The notes under the pieces were generated by a model. It worked only from the letters and a program-made list of their open reading frames with translations. It was not told the origin of the DNA and searched no databases. Below, piece after piece: positions 50,198 through 59,258 of a DNA stretch of 64,000 nucleotides. This DNA comes from DATFYM01 sp035315065. Lineage in GTDB: Bacteria > Acidobacteriota > Terriglobia > UBA7540. The DNA lies in assembly GCA_035315065.1 (NCBI GenBank), contig DATFYM010000111.1, positions 3,626 to 67,625 of the forward strand, written 5' to 3'. Made by a program: the position numbers and the translations under genes. Position 1 is the stretch's first letter; every line of letters begins with the position of its first letter.

Positions 50198-51955
50198 CTA
50201 CGGTACCCAATTGATCCGTCGGAGCAGGTTCTCGAAGCGTGGATCGGACCGCAGGTTGTCAAACCGGGGCTCGGCTTTGAGCCAGACCAGCCAGACGTCG
50301 CGCTCTTCGCAGGCCTTCTCGAGGCATTCGAACCCTTCGTCTTGCTGTCCCAACCCGGCGTGGACGATGGCACTCCAATAGTGAGGGACGTACCGGCGCT
50401 GGGCAATCTTCCCCAACTCAGACAAGGCCTTGTTGGCTTGGCGCTCCTCTCCGGAAGCGGCATACGCGTGGCCCAGGGCGGCGAGGGCGACCAGGTTCCC
50501 TCCCGAACCTTTCTTGGCCTTCTCGAACGCCCGGATGGCTTCGGTGTGCTTGCCCAGTTGCAAATAAGCCAGCCCGAGCGTGTGTTGAGCCGGCGTGAAG
50601 CTCGGCTCAATCTCCAGTGTCTTGAGGGACTGTTCGAGCGACTGCTCGTATTGGCGGGCCATATACCAGTTCCACGCCACTTCCATGCTGATAACCAGGG
50701 AGAGGGGATCCAATTCCTGCGCCGTGTGGATCTCCTGCATGGCCTCCTCACTCCTGCCCATCGACGAGAGGAAATCGGCGTACCAGTGGTGTCCGGTCGC
50801 ATAATTGGGATTGAGCTCCAGCGCTCGCAAGTATTCGTTCTCCGCGCCCACCCAATCCCACTCGTAGCTCTTCTTGATGCTGGCCAGCGAGGCGTGGGTC
50901 TCCGCCAGTCCGTCGTCGAGGCTGAGCGCGATCCGCGATAACTCGCGCGCGCGCGGCATCACCTCGCGGGGCGGCATCAGACCAAAAAGGCCGTACAGCC
51001 CGTAGGTGTCGGCCAAGCCGGAGTAGGCTAGAGCGTAGTGAGGGTCCTTCAGAATCGCATCCTGAAAATACCCGATAGATTTTCCCAGTCCCTCTTCGTT
51101 CATCTTGAAGTAGCAATAACGGCCCTTCAGGTAGTCGCGGTAGGCCTCTGCATTCTCGGTGTATCGCTTGGTCAGCCGTTTCTTTTCCTCGCCAGTCAGA
51201 CGCAGTCGCAGTCGCTCCGAGATCTCGCGGGAGATTTTCTCCTCGACCTCGAAAATGTCAGGGAGTTTCCGGTTGTACTGCTCACCCCAGAGCCGGAACC
51301 CCGAATCGGTGCTTACCAGCTCAGCGCCGATCACCAACGTGTCGCCGCGCTGCACGAGTCTCCCGGTTAGCACCGCATGCACCCGAAGCTCGCGGCCCAC
51401 CTCCAGCGGATCCACCCCGCGCCCCCGATAGCGGAACACTGTGCTCCGGGCCATTACCCTAACCCCGGCGAGTTGCGAGAGGTTGCTGATGAGGCTCTCG
51501 GTGATGCCGTCGCTCAGGTAGTCGACTTCGGGGTCCCCGCTGGTGTTTTCAAAGGGCAAGACGGCAATCGAGTTGATGGCCTCGGATTCCGGCGCCGCCG
51601 GCAGGGTGGTGCCTTTGGCCATCTCGACCGGCTGAATGAAGCGATATCCCCGGCGGGAAAGCGTTTCCACGAAGCGCGGATTCTCCGCCGAATCGCCCAG
51701 CGTGTCGCGCAACTTATTGACGGCGGTGTTGAGGTTGCGATCGAAATCCACGTAGGTGTCTGGGGTCCACAGCCTCTGCCGGAGCTCCTGACGGGTGATC
51801 AACTGGCCCGGCCTTTCCAATAGCGCGGCCAGGATCTGGAACGGCTTCTCCTCGATTTTCAACCTCAATCCGCGCCGGTGCAACTCGCGCGCCTGAAGGT
51901 TCACTTCGAAGGCCCCGAAACGTATGGCAGTGGCCGACCCTTCCTGTTCACTCAT
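50198..51955 (-). CDS. Winged-helix regulator with TPR repeats (CadC/OmpR-type domain)
   Basis: A 585-residue protein. Residues 10-105 are a Trans_reg_C winged helix (FGAFEVNLQARELHRRG, LNTAVNKLRDTLGDSAEN). A TolB-like/adenylate-cyclase-associated segment follows (SIAVLPFENTSGDPEVDYLSDGITE without a membrane anchor), then about eight TPRs (AILKDPHYALAYSGLADTYG). It is divergent from the secreted protein gene at 52188, which it might regulate. Such proteins are abundant in Acidobacteriota. Confidence 0.88.
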   Translation of the reverse strand: MSEQEGSATAIRFGAFEVNLQARELHRRGLRLKIEEKPFQILAALLERPGQLITRQELRQRLWTPDTYVDFDRNLNTAVNKLRDTLGDSAENPRFVETLSRRGYRFIQPVEMAKGTTLPAAPESEAINSIAVLPFENTSGDPEVDYLSDGITESLISNLSQLAGVRVMARSTVFRYRGRGVDPLEVGRELRVHAVLTGRLVQRGDTLVIGAELVSTDSGFRLWGEQYNRKLPDIFEVEEKISREISERLRLRLTGEEKKRLTKRYTENAEAYRDYLKGRYCYFKMNEEGLGKSIGYFQDAILKDPHYALAYSGLADTYGLYGLFGLMPPREVMPRARELSRIALSLDDGLAETHASLASIKKSYEWDWVGAENEYLRALELNPNYATGHHWYADFLSSMGRSEEAMQEIHTAQELDPLSLVISMEVAWNWYMARQYEQSLEQSLKTLEIEPSFTPAQHTLGLAYLQLGKHTEAIRAFEKAKKGSGGNLVALAALGHAYAASGEERQANKALSELGKIAQRRYVPHYWSAIVHAGLGQQDEGFECLEKACEERDVWLVWLKAEPRFDNLRSDPRFENLLRRINWVP

Positions 51956-52187
51956 ACTGGCAACCTGATTTATTTAAGGATGAGCGCAGGGCGCCGCGGG
52001 ATGCCACCTCAATCAAGAGGCCATAAGATTCTCTCATAACTCCTTCCCGAGCAACAACGTGTCGGACAACAAACGCTTGAGCGAGAGTTGAGAATTTTTC
52101 CACACGCCTCCTGCGTCTAAGCCAACGTACGACAAACACGCAAGAGAAGTTCAACGCGTGAATCGCAAGCGAAAGAGGAGGCTCGTT

Positions 52188-52625
52188 ATGAAGACTCTGA
52201 AAGTGGCTGGTCATTTGGTTCTAGTAGCGCTCGCCGTGGTCCTTTCTGCCAGTGTGGGAAAGTCGCAAGTTGAGGGCTACAAGGGTACATTCACCCTACC
52301 CACCGAGGCTCGCTGGGGAAGCGTAACCTTGCCCGCCGGAGATTACACTCTCCGAATGGATTCCGTTTCTGCGCCCCACTTTATTTACCTCAAGGGTGAA
52401 AGCAAGTCCGCAATCGTTCTGGCGGGCGTCCCCGATCTGCGCCCAAGCTCCAACCACAGCGAGTTGGTTCTGGTGGAGACCGCGCATGGTTATGCCGTGC
52501 GATCACTCGCAGTCGGTCAAATCGGGCTGAGTCTGGACTACGCGGTTTCAGGGCATCAAAACGTGTATGCCAACAATCGGGAGCGGCCCGCCACCATTAG
52601 CGTGTCGATGCGGTCAGGGCACTAG
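52188..52625 (+). CDS. Secreted protein of unknown function
   Basis: A 145-residue exported protein (signal LVLVALAVVLSASVGKSQ). The mature part is beta-rich: YKGTFTLPTEARWGSVTLPAGDYTLRMD is characteristic of a small acidobacterial family. GGAGG precedes ATG 52188; an upstream in-frame ATG at 52158 is rejected. Divergent from the winged-helix regulator. Confidence 0.75.
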   Translation: MKTLKVAGHLVLVALAVVLSASVGKSQVEGYKGTFTLPTEARWGSVTLPAGDYTLRMDSVSAPHFIYLKGESKSAIVLAGVPDLRPSSNHSELVLVETAHGYAVRSLAVGQIGLSLDYAVSGHQNVYANNRERPATISVSMRSGH

Positions 52626-52880
52626 AACAGGCTCCGCGGCACCAACAACTCAGGGGCGGGCCCTTCTCTTGGAAAAGGTCAGCCCCTTGAGCATCGAGCT
52701 TGACGTTTCTGCCTTTGTTGAGGGGTTAGCTGCCGTTGAAACAGCGGTCCTATGCCACGCATGTTGTGCATAGTTGGGGATGCGGCTCCAGGCGGCCTCC
52801 TCGTGGCCGGCTGGCGAAGAGCGCAGCTCTCCGATTCAGTGGCTTTTCTGCTTGGTCAGCCGACAGGCGATCCCGGCATT

Positions 52881-53120
52881 TCATCCCCCTTTGCGGGGTA
52901 ATTCTCCGCCGCGACGCTTCATGATCTTGTCGAAGGCCTTGAAATCCGCCCGGGCTTTCCGATCCTGGAAAAACCGGGCGGTTTCAAGAGCAGACACCTT
53001 CTCCGCCACTGCGGTAGCCACGAACTGGTTGATGCTGGTTCCGTCCTGCTTGCTCAGCCGCACCACCGCATCCTTGAGCGATCGGGGCAGCCGCAGAGGA
53101 TAGGTCTTTGTTTCACTCAT
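52881..53120 (-). CDS. Ribbon-helix-helix-type antitoxin
   Basis: A 79-residue protein: TYPLRLPRSLKDAVVRLSKQDGTSINQFVATAVAEKV is a beta-strand plus two helices as in Arc/MetJ repressors. A helical, toxin-binding tail follows. Its ATG overlaps the stop of a degraded PIN-type gene upstream on the same strand, indicating a former toxin-antitoxin operon. Confidence 0.75.
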   Translation of the reverse strand: MSETKTYPLRLPRSLKDAVVRLSKQDGTSINQFVATAVAEKVSALETARFFQDRKARADFKAFDKIMKRRGGELPRKGG

Positions 53121-53352
53121 GGTTTGATCCTCCTGATAGCTTCACGCGGGAGCAGGCCTTCTACCCCAAACTGTGAGGTCGCAATCCCCAAATCCCGCAG
53201 GTTAAACGTGACCAGAGCGTCCGCACCACCAGTCACTTTCATTGGCTGCTTGAGTCCTAACTGGCTGAAGCCAACACCCGCTTATGCCGGAACCGAAGAA
53301 GTGCATCGTCCAGAGGATCATCGGCGCCGCCGGCCAGCATCGCTACAATCTC
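53117..53352 (-). pseudogene. Degraded toxin gene, PIN-like C-terminus
   Basis: Read on the minus strand, 53117-53227 gives ADALVTFNLRDLGIATSQFG and LLPREAIRRIKP, the usual end of a PIN-domain toxin, with its stop overlapping the antitoxin ATG. Upstream, 53257-53352 has an unjoined frame (RHQEIVAMLAGGADDPLDDA) ended by a stop. The catalytic N-terminus is gone. Confidence 0.55.
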
Positions 53353-53688
53353 CTGGTGCCGCCGGAGAAAGGATTATGCTGCGACGCTCCTTGAGCGAAG
53401 CGTTGGCGAGAAAAGTCTTAAGAGCAGGGTTATGATTGACTATTCATCACTAACTCTGGGATGTATGTGGCAGGTACTTGACAGATGCGATCCGGCTCGC
53501 GGAAAATCCAACTTTCGCCAGATCTTTGTACCGGACGCTCTCCCGTTGCACCGCGGGTAGGTTTCGCGTAGGCGTACAACTCACCCTCGGTCGCGGACAC
53601 TCTAACCGCAGCAAGCCTGCCAGTCCGAGTCTTGCTGCTAACCATAAAGTCCTGCTGGCCAGAAGCCCATTTAATAAGGAGAACCGAC
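53353..53688. other. No gene seen
   Basis: A gap of 336 bp. A minus-strand frame (53430-53642) lacks protein-like or GC-biased third positions. AAGGAG directly precedes the next gene. No strong promoter or hairpin is seen. Confidence 0.5.
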
Positions 53689-54678
53689 ATGAGACGACTC
53701 GCTATCAGCCTCGCCCTGGCAGTTTTTGTTTCGACCGCCATGCCGGCACGATCCCGGGCGGACACTTACAATTTCTCGACCATCACCAATCCTAACGACA
53801 CGGCTTTCGACCAACTGCTCGGTATCAATGATTCGGGTGTAATCGCCGGGTATTACGGGGACGGAACAGTGGTTCCTAACAATGGGTTCACGCTGACTCT
53901 AAATCCGATCGTGTTCACTCCGGAGAACTACCCCAACTCCGCGCAAACCCAGGTGATCGGGATTAACGGCGCGGGAAACACGGACGGATTCTACATCGAC
54001 CAAAACGGGGTCACCCACGGCTTCACCGACTTTGGGGGCGTTTTCGCCACCGTAGATAATCCCAACCCGACTTCGGTATTGACGCAGCTCCTTGGCTTGA
54101 ACGCCCTCGGCTCGGCGGCGGGGTACTGGCAGAATGCCGCAGGTACCCAGTTTCCTTTCATCGAGCTAGGGGGCTCGTTTACGGGACTCGATAAAAAACT
54201 TCCCGCCAACACGATGGCTCAGGCCACGGGCATTGACGATGGCGGAGTAGTCAGCGGATTCTACGTCGATGCCGGAGGCAACACGCACGGCTTTATACTC
54301 GCTGGCAGCAAGGTGACCACGCTCGATTTCGGCAATGATACGAACACCACAGCCCTGGGTATAAACAACAATGGGCAGGTCGTGGGCACCTTCGTAGACG
54401 CTGCCGGCATGCACGGGTACCTGTATAACAGCGTCACCGGTGCGTTCACGCAGATCGATGACCCGAACGGCATAAACAGCAGCGGCCTGGACACGACCAC
54501 CGTCAACGGCCTTAACAACCTGGGCCAGTTGGTGGGGTTCTACGTGGATGCGAACGGCAACACGGACGGGTTTACAGCCACGCCGACACCCGAACCTTCC
54601 GCCTGGCTGCTGATGATCACGGCCCTGGGCATCGTCGCCTACCTGAAGATGGGGCGACGCAGCCCGAGTGGTGCTTGA
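53689..54678 (+). CDS. HAF-repeat exported protein with PEP-CTERM anchor
   Basis: A 329-residue secreted protein. Signal RRLAISLALAVFVSTAMPA. About seven HAF-type repeats (LLGINDSGVIAGYYGDG, ALGINNNGQVVGTFVD) form a propeller-like body. It ends with PTPEPSAWLLMITALGIVAYL followed by GRR, a PEP-CTERM sorting signal: PEP motif, helix, Arg cluster. The sorting system (exosortase) is not in the window. Confidence 0.88.
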   Translation: MRRLAISLALAVFVSTAMPARSRADTYNFSTITNPNDTAFDQLLGINDSGVIAGYYGDGTVVPNNGFTLTLNPIVFTPENYPNSAQTQVIGINGAGNTDGFYIDQNGVTHGFTDFGGVFATVDNPNPTSVLTQLLGLNALGSAAGYWQNAAGTQFPFIELGGSFTGLDKKLPANTMAQATGIDDGGVVSGFYVDAGGNTHGFILAGSKVTTLDFGNDTNTTALGINNNGQVVGTFVDAAGMHGYLYNSVTGAFTQIDDPNGINSSGLDTTTVNGLNNLGQLVGFYVDANGNTDGFTATPTPEPSAWLLMITALGIVAYLKMGRRSPSGA

Positions 54679-54715
54679 TCCGCAAGTTTAATTCCAAGCG
54701 GAATTTCGCGCGCCG

Positions 54716-54743
54716 GAAGGGCGGGCTTTCGCAGCCGCCCTTC
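54716..54743 (+). terminator. Hairpin after the PEP-CTERM gene
   Basis: GAAGGGCGG and CCGCCCTTC form a perfect 9-bp stem with a 10-base loop, 38 bp past the stop. There is no U-tract, so it may be a weak or Rho-independent-like terminator or a transcript stabiliser. Confidence 0.5.
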
Positions 54744-54818
54744 TGAGGCGCCGCCTGCGAGAAAGTGTTCCTTGGCCAACCGATCGAATACCCTGGCACT
54801 TCAAAGAGGGTTAACACC

Positions 54819-55121
54819 ATGCCGATGAAGAGCCCGCCCCACCCGGGAGATTTCGTCCGGACGGAGATTATCGAGCCCGCCGGTCTGTCGGTGACGGCTG
54901 CCGCCGCCGCGCTTCGGGTAGCCCGGCCTGCGCTGTCGAGCCTGCTCAACGGCAAGGCCGACCTTTCCGGGGACATGGCGCTGCGCATTGAGAAGGCTTT
55001 CGGAGTGAAGATGGACACACTCATGCGGATGCAGGCCTCGTACGACATCGCCCGGACCCGGAGGCGCGAGAAGCAAATCCATGTGCGCCGGATTCATCAA
55101 CTGGCTGATCTTCACGCGTGA
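54819..55121 (+). CDS. higA: HigA-family antitoxin without its toxin
   Basis: A 100-residue HTH protein: PPHPGDFVRTEIIEPAGLSV and ALRVARPALSSLLNGKADLS are the HigA/VapI signature. The companion HigB toxin normally lies just upstream, but the 140 bp there contain no RelE-type sequence, only a short unrelated frame. It is an orphan antitoxin. Confidence 0.85.
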   Translation: MPMKSPPHPGDFVRTEIIEPAGLSVTAAAAALRVARPALSSLLNGKADLSGDMALRIEKAFGVKMDTLMRMQASYDIARTRRREKQIHVRRIHQLADLHA

Positions 55122-55222
55122 GCAATTGCCGCCTTCGCGCTGCCGAGTCGACGCGCCCGACTCCCGCGAAGCGGGACACTGTGGGTGGGTGTAGGTGAAA
55201 CCTCGTTCGCCGGAGAGCAGCG

Positions 55223-56260
55223 ATGAAGGCAGTACGATTTCACGAGCACGGTGGGCCGGAAGTCCTGAGATACGAGGACGCGCCCGACCCCAAGATTGAA
55301 GCCAACGAGGTCCTGGTGAAGGTGAAGGCGTGCGCGCTGAATCACCTCGACCTGTTCCTGCGCGCCGGCGTGCGCAGTTGGACCCTGCCCATGCCGCACA
55401 TCGTGGGCAGCGACATCTCCGGCGTGGTGGCCGAGGCAGGGCGGCTGACGACGCGGGTGAAGCCCGGCGATCGCGTGCTGCTGGCGCCCGGCGTCAGTTG
55501 CGGCCAGTGCGAGATGTGCTGGAAGGGACTGGACAGCGCCTGCCGCGGCTACACGCTGTTGGGCGTGATGGTGGACGGCGGGTACGCCGAGTACGTGAAA
55601 GCGCCGGAGGCGAACGCCATTCTGATCCCCGCCGATTTCAGCTTCGACGAGGCGGCCGCCGTGCCCTTGGTGTTCCTGACGGCGTGGCACATGCTGATGA
55701 CGCGCGCCCAGCTCAGGTTGGGCGAAGAGGTGCTGGTGATCGGGGCCGGGTCAGGCGTGGGCACGGCCGCTATTCAACTAGCCAAGCTGATGCAGGCGCG
55801 CGTGATCGCGGTGGCGGGAAGCGACGAGAAGCTGGAGAAGGCGCGGGCGCTGGGCGCCGACGAGGTCGTCAACCACCGGAAGCAGTCCATTGCCGAGGAG
55901 GTGAAGCGGCTCACCGGCCGGCGCGGCGTGGATGTGATTGTGGAGCACGTGGGCGCGGCGGTGTGGGACGCGTGCTTCGATTCGCTGGCCACTTACGGGC
56001 GGCTAGTGACCTGCGGGACCACGTCGGGCGAGAACGTCGAGTTGAACCTGCGGCTGCTGTTCGGACGCCAGCGCACGCTGATGGGATCGTTCATGGGCGG
56101 CAAAGGCGAGCTCGCCGGGGTGCTGAAGTTCGTGTTCGCTGGCAAGGTCCATGCGGTGATTGACTCCGAGTTTCCCTTGCGGGATGCGGCGGCGGCGCAG
56201 CAGAGAATGGATGGGCGGGAGTTTTTTGGGAAGATCCTTTTGCACCCGGAGGAGGGGTGA
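55223..56260 (+). CDS. Zinc-binding alcohol dehydrogenase / quinone oxidoreductase family
   Basis: A 345-residue MDR enzyme. GSDISGVVAEAG and the structural-zinc lobe with SCGQCEMCWKGLDSAC show ADH ancestry; the NAD(P) fold is VLVIGAGSGVGTAAIQLAK. The catalytic-zinc ligands are partly replaced (ACALNHLDL instead of GICGSD), so it may act as a quinone oxidoreductase. GGAGAG precedes the ATG. Confidence 0.85.
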   Translation: MKAVRFHEHGGPEVLRYEDAPDPKIEANEVLVKVKACALNHLDLFLRAGVRSWTLPMPHIVGSDISGVVAEAGRLTTRVKPGDRVLLAPGVSCGQCEMCWKGLDSACRGYTLLGVMVDGGYAEYVKAPEANAILIPADFSFDEAAAVPLVFLTAWHMLMTRAQLRLGEEVLVIGAGSGVGTAAIQLAKLMQARVIAVAGSDEKLEKARALGADEVVNHRKQSIAEEVKRLTGRRGVDVIVEHVGAAVWDACFDSLATYGRLVTCGTTSGENVELNLRLLFGRQRTLMGSFMGGKGELAGVLKFVFAGKVHAVIDSEFPLRDAAAAQQRMDGREFFGKILLHPEEG

Positions 56261-56351
56261 GGAGAAGGCTATCGGCCTGACGAAACGATTGACGCCGGAT
56301 GAGGCTACGGAGTAGGTTAGAGGCATGGGCTGAGGCGTGCCCCGCAGGACC

Positions 56352-56669
56352 ATGATGAATCCCGAATTGGTGACGCACATTACGAAGACGATCGTCGAAC
56401 ATTTTCATCCCCGGCGCGTCATTCTGTTTGGCAGCCACGCCCGAGGCGAGGCCAACGCCGAAAGCGACCTGGATATCTTTATTGAAATGGAGACCGCTGG
56501 GAGCCCGCCGGAACGCGCGGTGGAAGTCAGCTCCGTCTTCGGTCTACGCCCCTGGTCGATGGATTTGGTGGTTTACACGCCTGAAGAAGTGGAAAGACTG
56601 CGCGGCGTTAATGGCACGTTGCTCTCGCTCATTGAAGCCGAGGGAAAGCCGCTCTATGAGCGCCGCTAA
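56352..56669 (+). CDS. MNT-type nucleotidyltransferase (MntA antitoxin-like)
   Basis: A 105-residue minimal nucleotidyltransferase: VILFGSHARGEANAESDLDI gives GSxARG and the two metal-binding Asp residues; a third acidic residue lies in MDLVVYTPEEV. Such proteins AMPylate and neutralise HEPN RNases encoded directly downstream with a short overlap. ATG 56352 and 56355 are both possible. The HEPN gene here is only a stub. Confidence 0.8.
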   Translation: MMNPELVTHITKTIVEHFHPRRVILFGSHARGEANAESDLDIFIEMETAGSPPERAVEVSSVFGLRPWSMDLVVYTPEEVERLRGVNGTLLSLIEAEGKPLYERR

Positions 56670-56826
56670 ATCAAATTACCGGGCGTGGCTGCCCCGTGAC
56701 CAGACCGCAGGGCGGACCTACTCTCTCGACAGTATCTTGCGCTCGAGAGGACAGGAACGGCTCTATTTGGCTCTATCGATTCGCGGAATTGAAAATGACC
56801 TGGCCGCGTGCCATAATCAATCTGAC
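56656..56826 (+). pseudogene. HEPN toxin stub
   Basis: ATG 56656 overlaps the MNT stop by 14 bp, as in MNT-HEPN pairs. The first residues (SAAKSNYRAWL) look like a HEPN start. Later ENDLAACHN resembles the next HEPN helix, but between them lies unrelated sequence. The RxxxxH active site is absent. The frame runs on into nuoB. Confidence 0.35.
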
Positions 56827-57363
56827 ATGAGCACTGCAACTATGGAAGTGAACGAAGCGTCGGGGCTGGAAGGCCTCATTTTCACGCGGCTCGACAAGGT
56901 GGTGAACTGGGCGCGCAAGTCGTCGATCTGGCCCATGAGTTTCGGCCTGGCTTGCTGCGCTATCGAGATGATGTCCATGTCCGCCTCGCGCTTCGACATC
57001 GCCCGCTTCGGGGCCGAGGTGTTTCGAGGCTCGCCGCGCCAGTCGGACCTGATGATCATCGCCGGCCGCGTTTCGCAGAAGATGGCGCCGGTGATCAAAC
57101 GGCTCTACGCCCAGATGCCAGAGCCCAAGTGGGCGATCTCCATGGGGGTCTGCGCCACGTCCGGCGGCGTGTTCAACAATTACGCCATCGTCCAGGGCGT
57201 GAACCAGTACATTCCCATCGATGTCTACGTCCCCGGCTGCCCGCCCCGCCCCGAACAGTTGATTTACGCCATCACCCTGTTGCAGAAGAAAATCGAAGCG
57301 CAGCGCGGCACGTTCAAGGCAGCGGTGTTTCACGGGAAGCAGGGAACAGGGAACAGGGAATAG
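56827..57363 (+). CDS. nuoB: NADH-quinone oxidoreductase subunit B, orphan copy 2
   Basis: A 178-residue NuoB: LACCAIEM, GVCATSGGVFNN and VPGCPPRPEQ carry the N2 ligands. It differs from the copy at 25728 in its N-terminus and lacks that copy's C-terminal helix. No nuoA or nuoC is next to it. The last residues (GKQGTGNRE) are translated from the left arm of repeat locus 14. ATG 56848 is an alternative start. Confidence 0.9.
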   Translation: MSTATMEVNEASGLEGLIFTRLDKVVNWARKSSIWPMSFGLACCAIEMMSMSASRFDIARFGAEVFRGSPRQSDLMIIAGRVSQKMAPVIKRLYAQMPEPKWAISMGVCATSGGVFNNYAIVQGVNQYIPIDVYVPGCPPRPEQLIYAITLLQKKIEAQRGTFKAAVFHGKQGTGNRE

Positions 57364-57430
57364 GGAACAGGCAGGGACCGGTCCAACCGGTTTTTCCCTA
57401 TTCCCTGTTCCCTGTTCAGTGTTCCCTGCT
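57336..57430 (+). repeat. Tandem-word inverted repeat (locus 14)
   Basis: GGGAACAGGGAACAGGG words (57336-57374) pair with CCCTATTCCCTGTTCCCTG (57391-57430). It lies between convergent nuoB and ygfZ and overlaps both ends. Confidence 0.85.
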
Positions 57431-58516
57431 CGGCCAGAACGGCAGCTCATGGACCGTGGCCGGCGCGCCCGAGGCGAGGGTCAACTGGGTTCCCGGGGCG
57501 GCCGCCTCGCGACGCAGATAGGCTAGCGCCAGGACCCTGCCGCCGGTAGGGCCGACAGTAGGGCAGAAGCCGGCGCTGGTGACCTCACCCACCTCTTTTC
57601 CTTCCCGCATCAGCTTCTCACCCGCCGCCGGTGGGACTTCGGCTTCGACGACGAGTCCGGCGAGCTTCCAGTTCACGTGGCCGCGGCTGCGTGCCCGCTC
57701 GATGATCTCCTGGCCGGGGTAGCAGCCCTTGGTGAAGCTCAGGGCGTTGAGGAGACCGGCCTCGAGGGGCAGCGTCTCGTCGTCAAGCTCGGCGCCGTAG
57801 CGTGGGATTCCGGCCTCGATGCGCAGGGTTTCGAGAGCCTCGGTTCCACAGGGGCGCATGTTGAGCGCCGGTGCCGCTTCGAGAGCCGCTCCCCACAGCG
57901 CCTTCAGGACCTCCGCTTCCGCCCAGACTTCGTAGCCCTCGTCGCCCGTGCTGGTGGCGCGCACCAATCTCACGGCGCCACCGGCAACATTGGTAGTCGC
58001 ATGGCGGAACTCGTCGGGCAGCGAGGCGTGGAAGTCGACCACGGTTTCGAGCCACTGGCGCGACGACGGTCCCTGGATGGCGATGGTGAACAACGACAAC
58101 GGCTCGATCTCGACCTCGTCCATCAGGATGAAGCGGTCGAGGTGCTGCCTCACCTTCTCGACGAGGTCGGCGTCGGTGTCCACGATGAGGGCATCGTCGG
58201 TGCAGTAGACGCGCGGATCGGCGAGGATGTGGCCTTTGATGTCGAGCAGCGTGGCGTAAGTGCCCTCACCCGGCGTGAGACGCTTAACGTCGTTGGAGAG
58301 CATGTTGTGGAGGAAGCTGGTGCGATCGGGTCCCTTCACGGCCAACTTGGCCCGGAAGGCGAAGTCGAAGAGACCGGCGGTCCGGCGCGCGGCCAGGTGC
58401 TCCGTCCGGGGGTCGCGAAAGCGCGACGGCACCCGGCCGCCGTGGTACCCACCTAGCGTAGCTCCGAGTTGACTATGAGCCTCCGCCAGAGGGCTTGGAA
58501 TAGTGCCCAGCGTCAT
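57416..58516 (-). CDS. ygfZ: YgfZ/GcvT-family folate-binding Fe-S cluster protein
   Basis: A 366-residue protein of the tetrahydrofolate-binding GcvT fold that supports Fe-S cluster repair. The diagnostic KGCYPGQEIIERARSRGHV motif contains the essential Cys. The window is rich in Fe-S enzymes. Divergence from true GcvT is clear from the missing aminomethyl-acceptor sequence. The C-terminus reads across the right arm of locus 14. Confidence 0.9.
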   Translation of the reverse strand: MTLGTIPSPLAEAHSQLGATLGGYHGGRVPSRFRDPRTEHLAARRTAGLFDFAFRAKLAVKGPDRTSFLHNMLSNDVKRLTPGEGTYATLLDIKGHILADPRVYCTDDALIVDTDADLVEKVRQHLDRFILMDEVEIEPLSLFTIAIQGPSSRQWLETVVDFHASLPDEFRHATTNVAGGAVRLVRATSTGDEGYEVWAEAEVLKALWGAALEAAPALNMRPCGTEALETLRIEAGIPRYGAELDDETLPLEAGLLNALSFTKGCYPGQEIIERARSRGHVNWKLAGLVVEAEVPPAAGEKLMREGKEVGEVTSAGFCPTVGPTGGRVLALAYLRREAAAPGTQLTLASGAPATVHELPFWPSREH

Positions 58517-58524
58517 CTTAAATC

Positions 58525-58590
58525 AGGGAATAGGGAACAGGGAACAGTCCCTTATTCCCTGTTCCCTATTCCCTGTTCCCTATTCCCTCT
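58525..58590 (+). repeat. Tandem-word inverted repeat (locus 15)
   Basis: GGGAATAGGGAACAGGGAAC (58525-58550) pairs with CCCTGTTCCCTATTCCCTG words (58552-58590), with almost no loop. Same word as loci 9 and 14; it sits 9 bp upstream of the ygfZ start. Confidence 0.85.
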
Positions 58591-58594
58591 CTTC

Positions 58595-59017
58595 CTAGCC
58601 CATCCGCAGGTACGCGGAGATGAGGATCACGCCAATCGCCGCCCCGAACGCTATGGCCAGCCACATCTGGCGCTTGGCCTGAACGCGCTCCAGGACTCGG
58701 AGCGGCAGTGTCAACGCCAGGGTGATCACGAAGATCACGCCGGCAAGGACCAGCTTGACGGTGAGCCACTTCCAGGCGGTTCCCCACGGCGCTTCCCAAT
58801 AACGCGTCTTCACGGCGTAAAGGCCCGAGACCAGCAGCAGGAGGGCGCATCCCCAAGTCACCCAGCGGAATCTTGCCCGGACTGCCCTCACCATCAACTC
58901 TCTTTGCTCGGGGCTGAGCACGCGCAGCGATGGCTTCAGCGCAATGAGGATGAAGCCCATGCCTCCTACGCCGATCACGGCGGCGACGACGTGAATCCAC
59001 TGGAACAAGATCGACAT
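58595..59017 (-). CDS. Four-helix membrane protein of unknown function
   Basis: A 140-residue protein with four hydrophobic helices: ILFQWIHVVAAVIGVGGMGF, VTWGCALLLLVSGLYAV, LTVKLVLAGVIFVITLALTL and MWLAIAFGAAIGVILIS. The histidine in helix 1 (WIHVVAA) recalls CopD-like membrane proteins. No partner gene indicates the role. Confidence 0.65.
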   Translation of the reverse strand: MSILFQWIHVVAAVIGVGGMGFILIALKPSLRVLSPEQRELMVRAVRARFRWVTWGCALLLLVSGLYAVKTRYWEAPWGTAWKWLTVKLVLAGVIFVITLALTLPLRVLERVQAKRQMWLAIAFGAAIGVILISAYLRMG

Positions 59018-59094
59018 CAGCGCAACTCCGCCGGGATTCTATCCATTCTTCGCGCCTCCGTATAGTTCAATAGTTGTCTATAACCCCTGCGTGT

Positions 59095-59258
59095 ACCGGT
59101 AGACGGTAGACGGTAGGTGGTAGACGGCATAAGGGGGAAGAAGCTCCTCTTCCCCTTATTCCGTCTACGTCTGCCATCTTCCGGGCGAAGCCCCCTCATG
59201 CCGTCTACCACCTACCATCTACCTTCTACCGTCTACCGCCTACCGTCTACCATCTACC
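59095..59258 (+). repeat. Tandem-word inverted repeat (locus 16), two-layered
   Basis: GTAGACGGTAGGTGGTAGACG words (59095-59129) pair with CTACCACCTACCATCTACC words (59200-59258). Inside lies a second hairpin, ATAAGGGGGAAG...CTTCCCCTTAT (59129-59160). Confidence 0.85.

Noticed and set aside
53430..53642. Minus-strand frame of about 70 codons before the PEP-CTERM gene
   Set aside because: Third-position GC is low for this genome, no ribosome-binding site and no family pattern.
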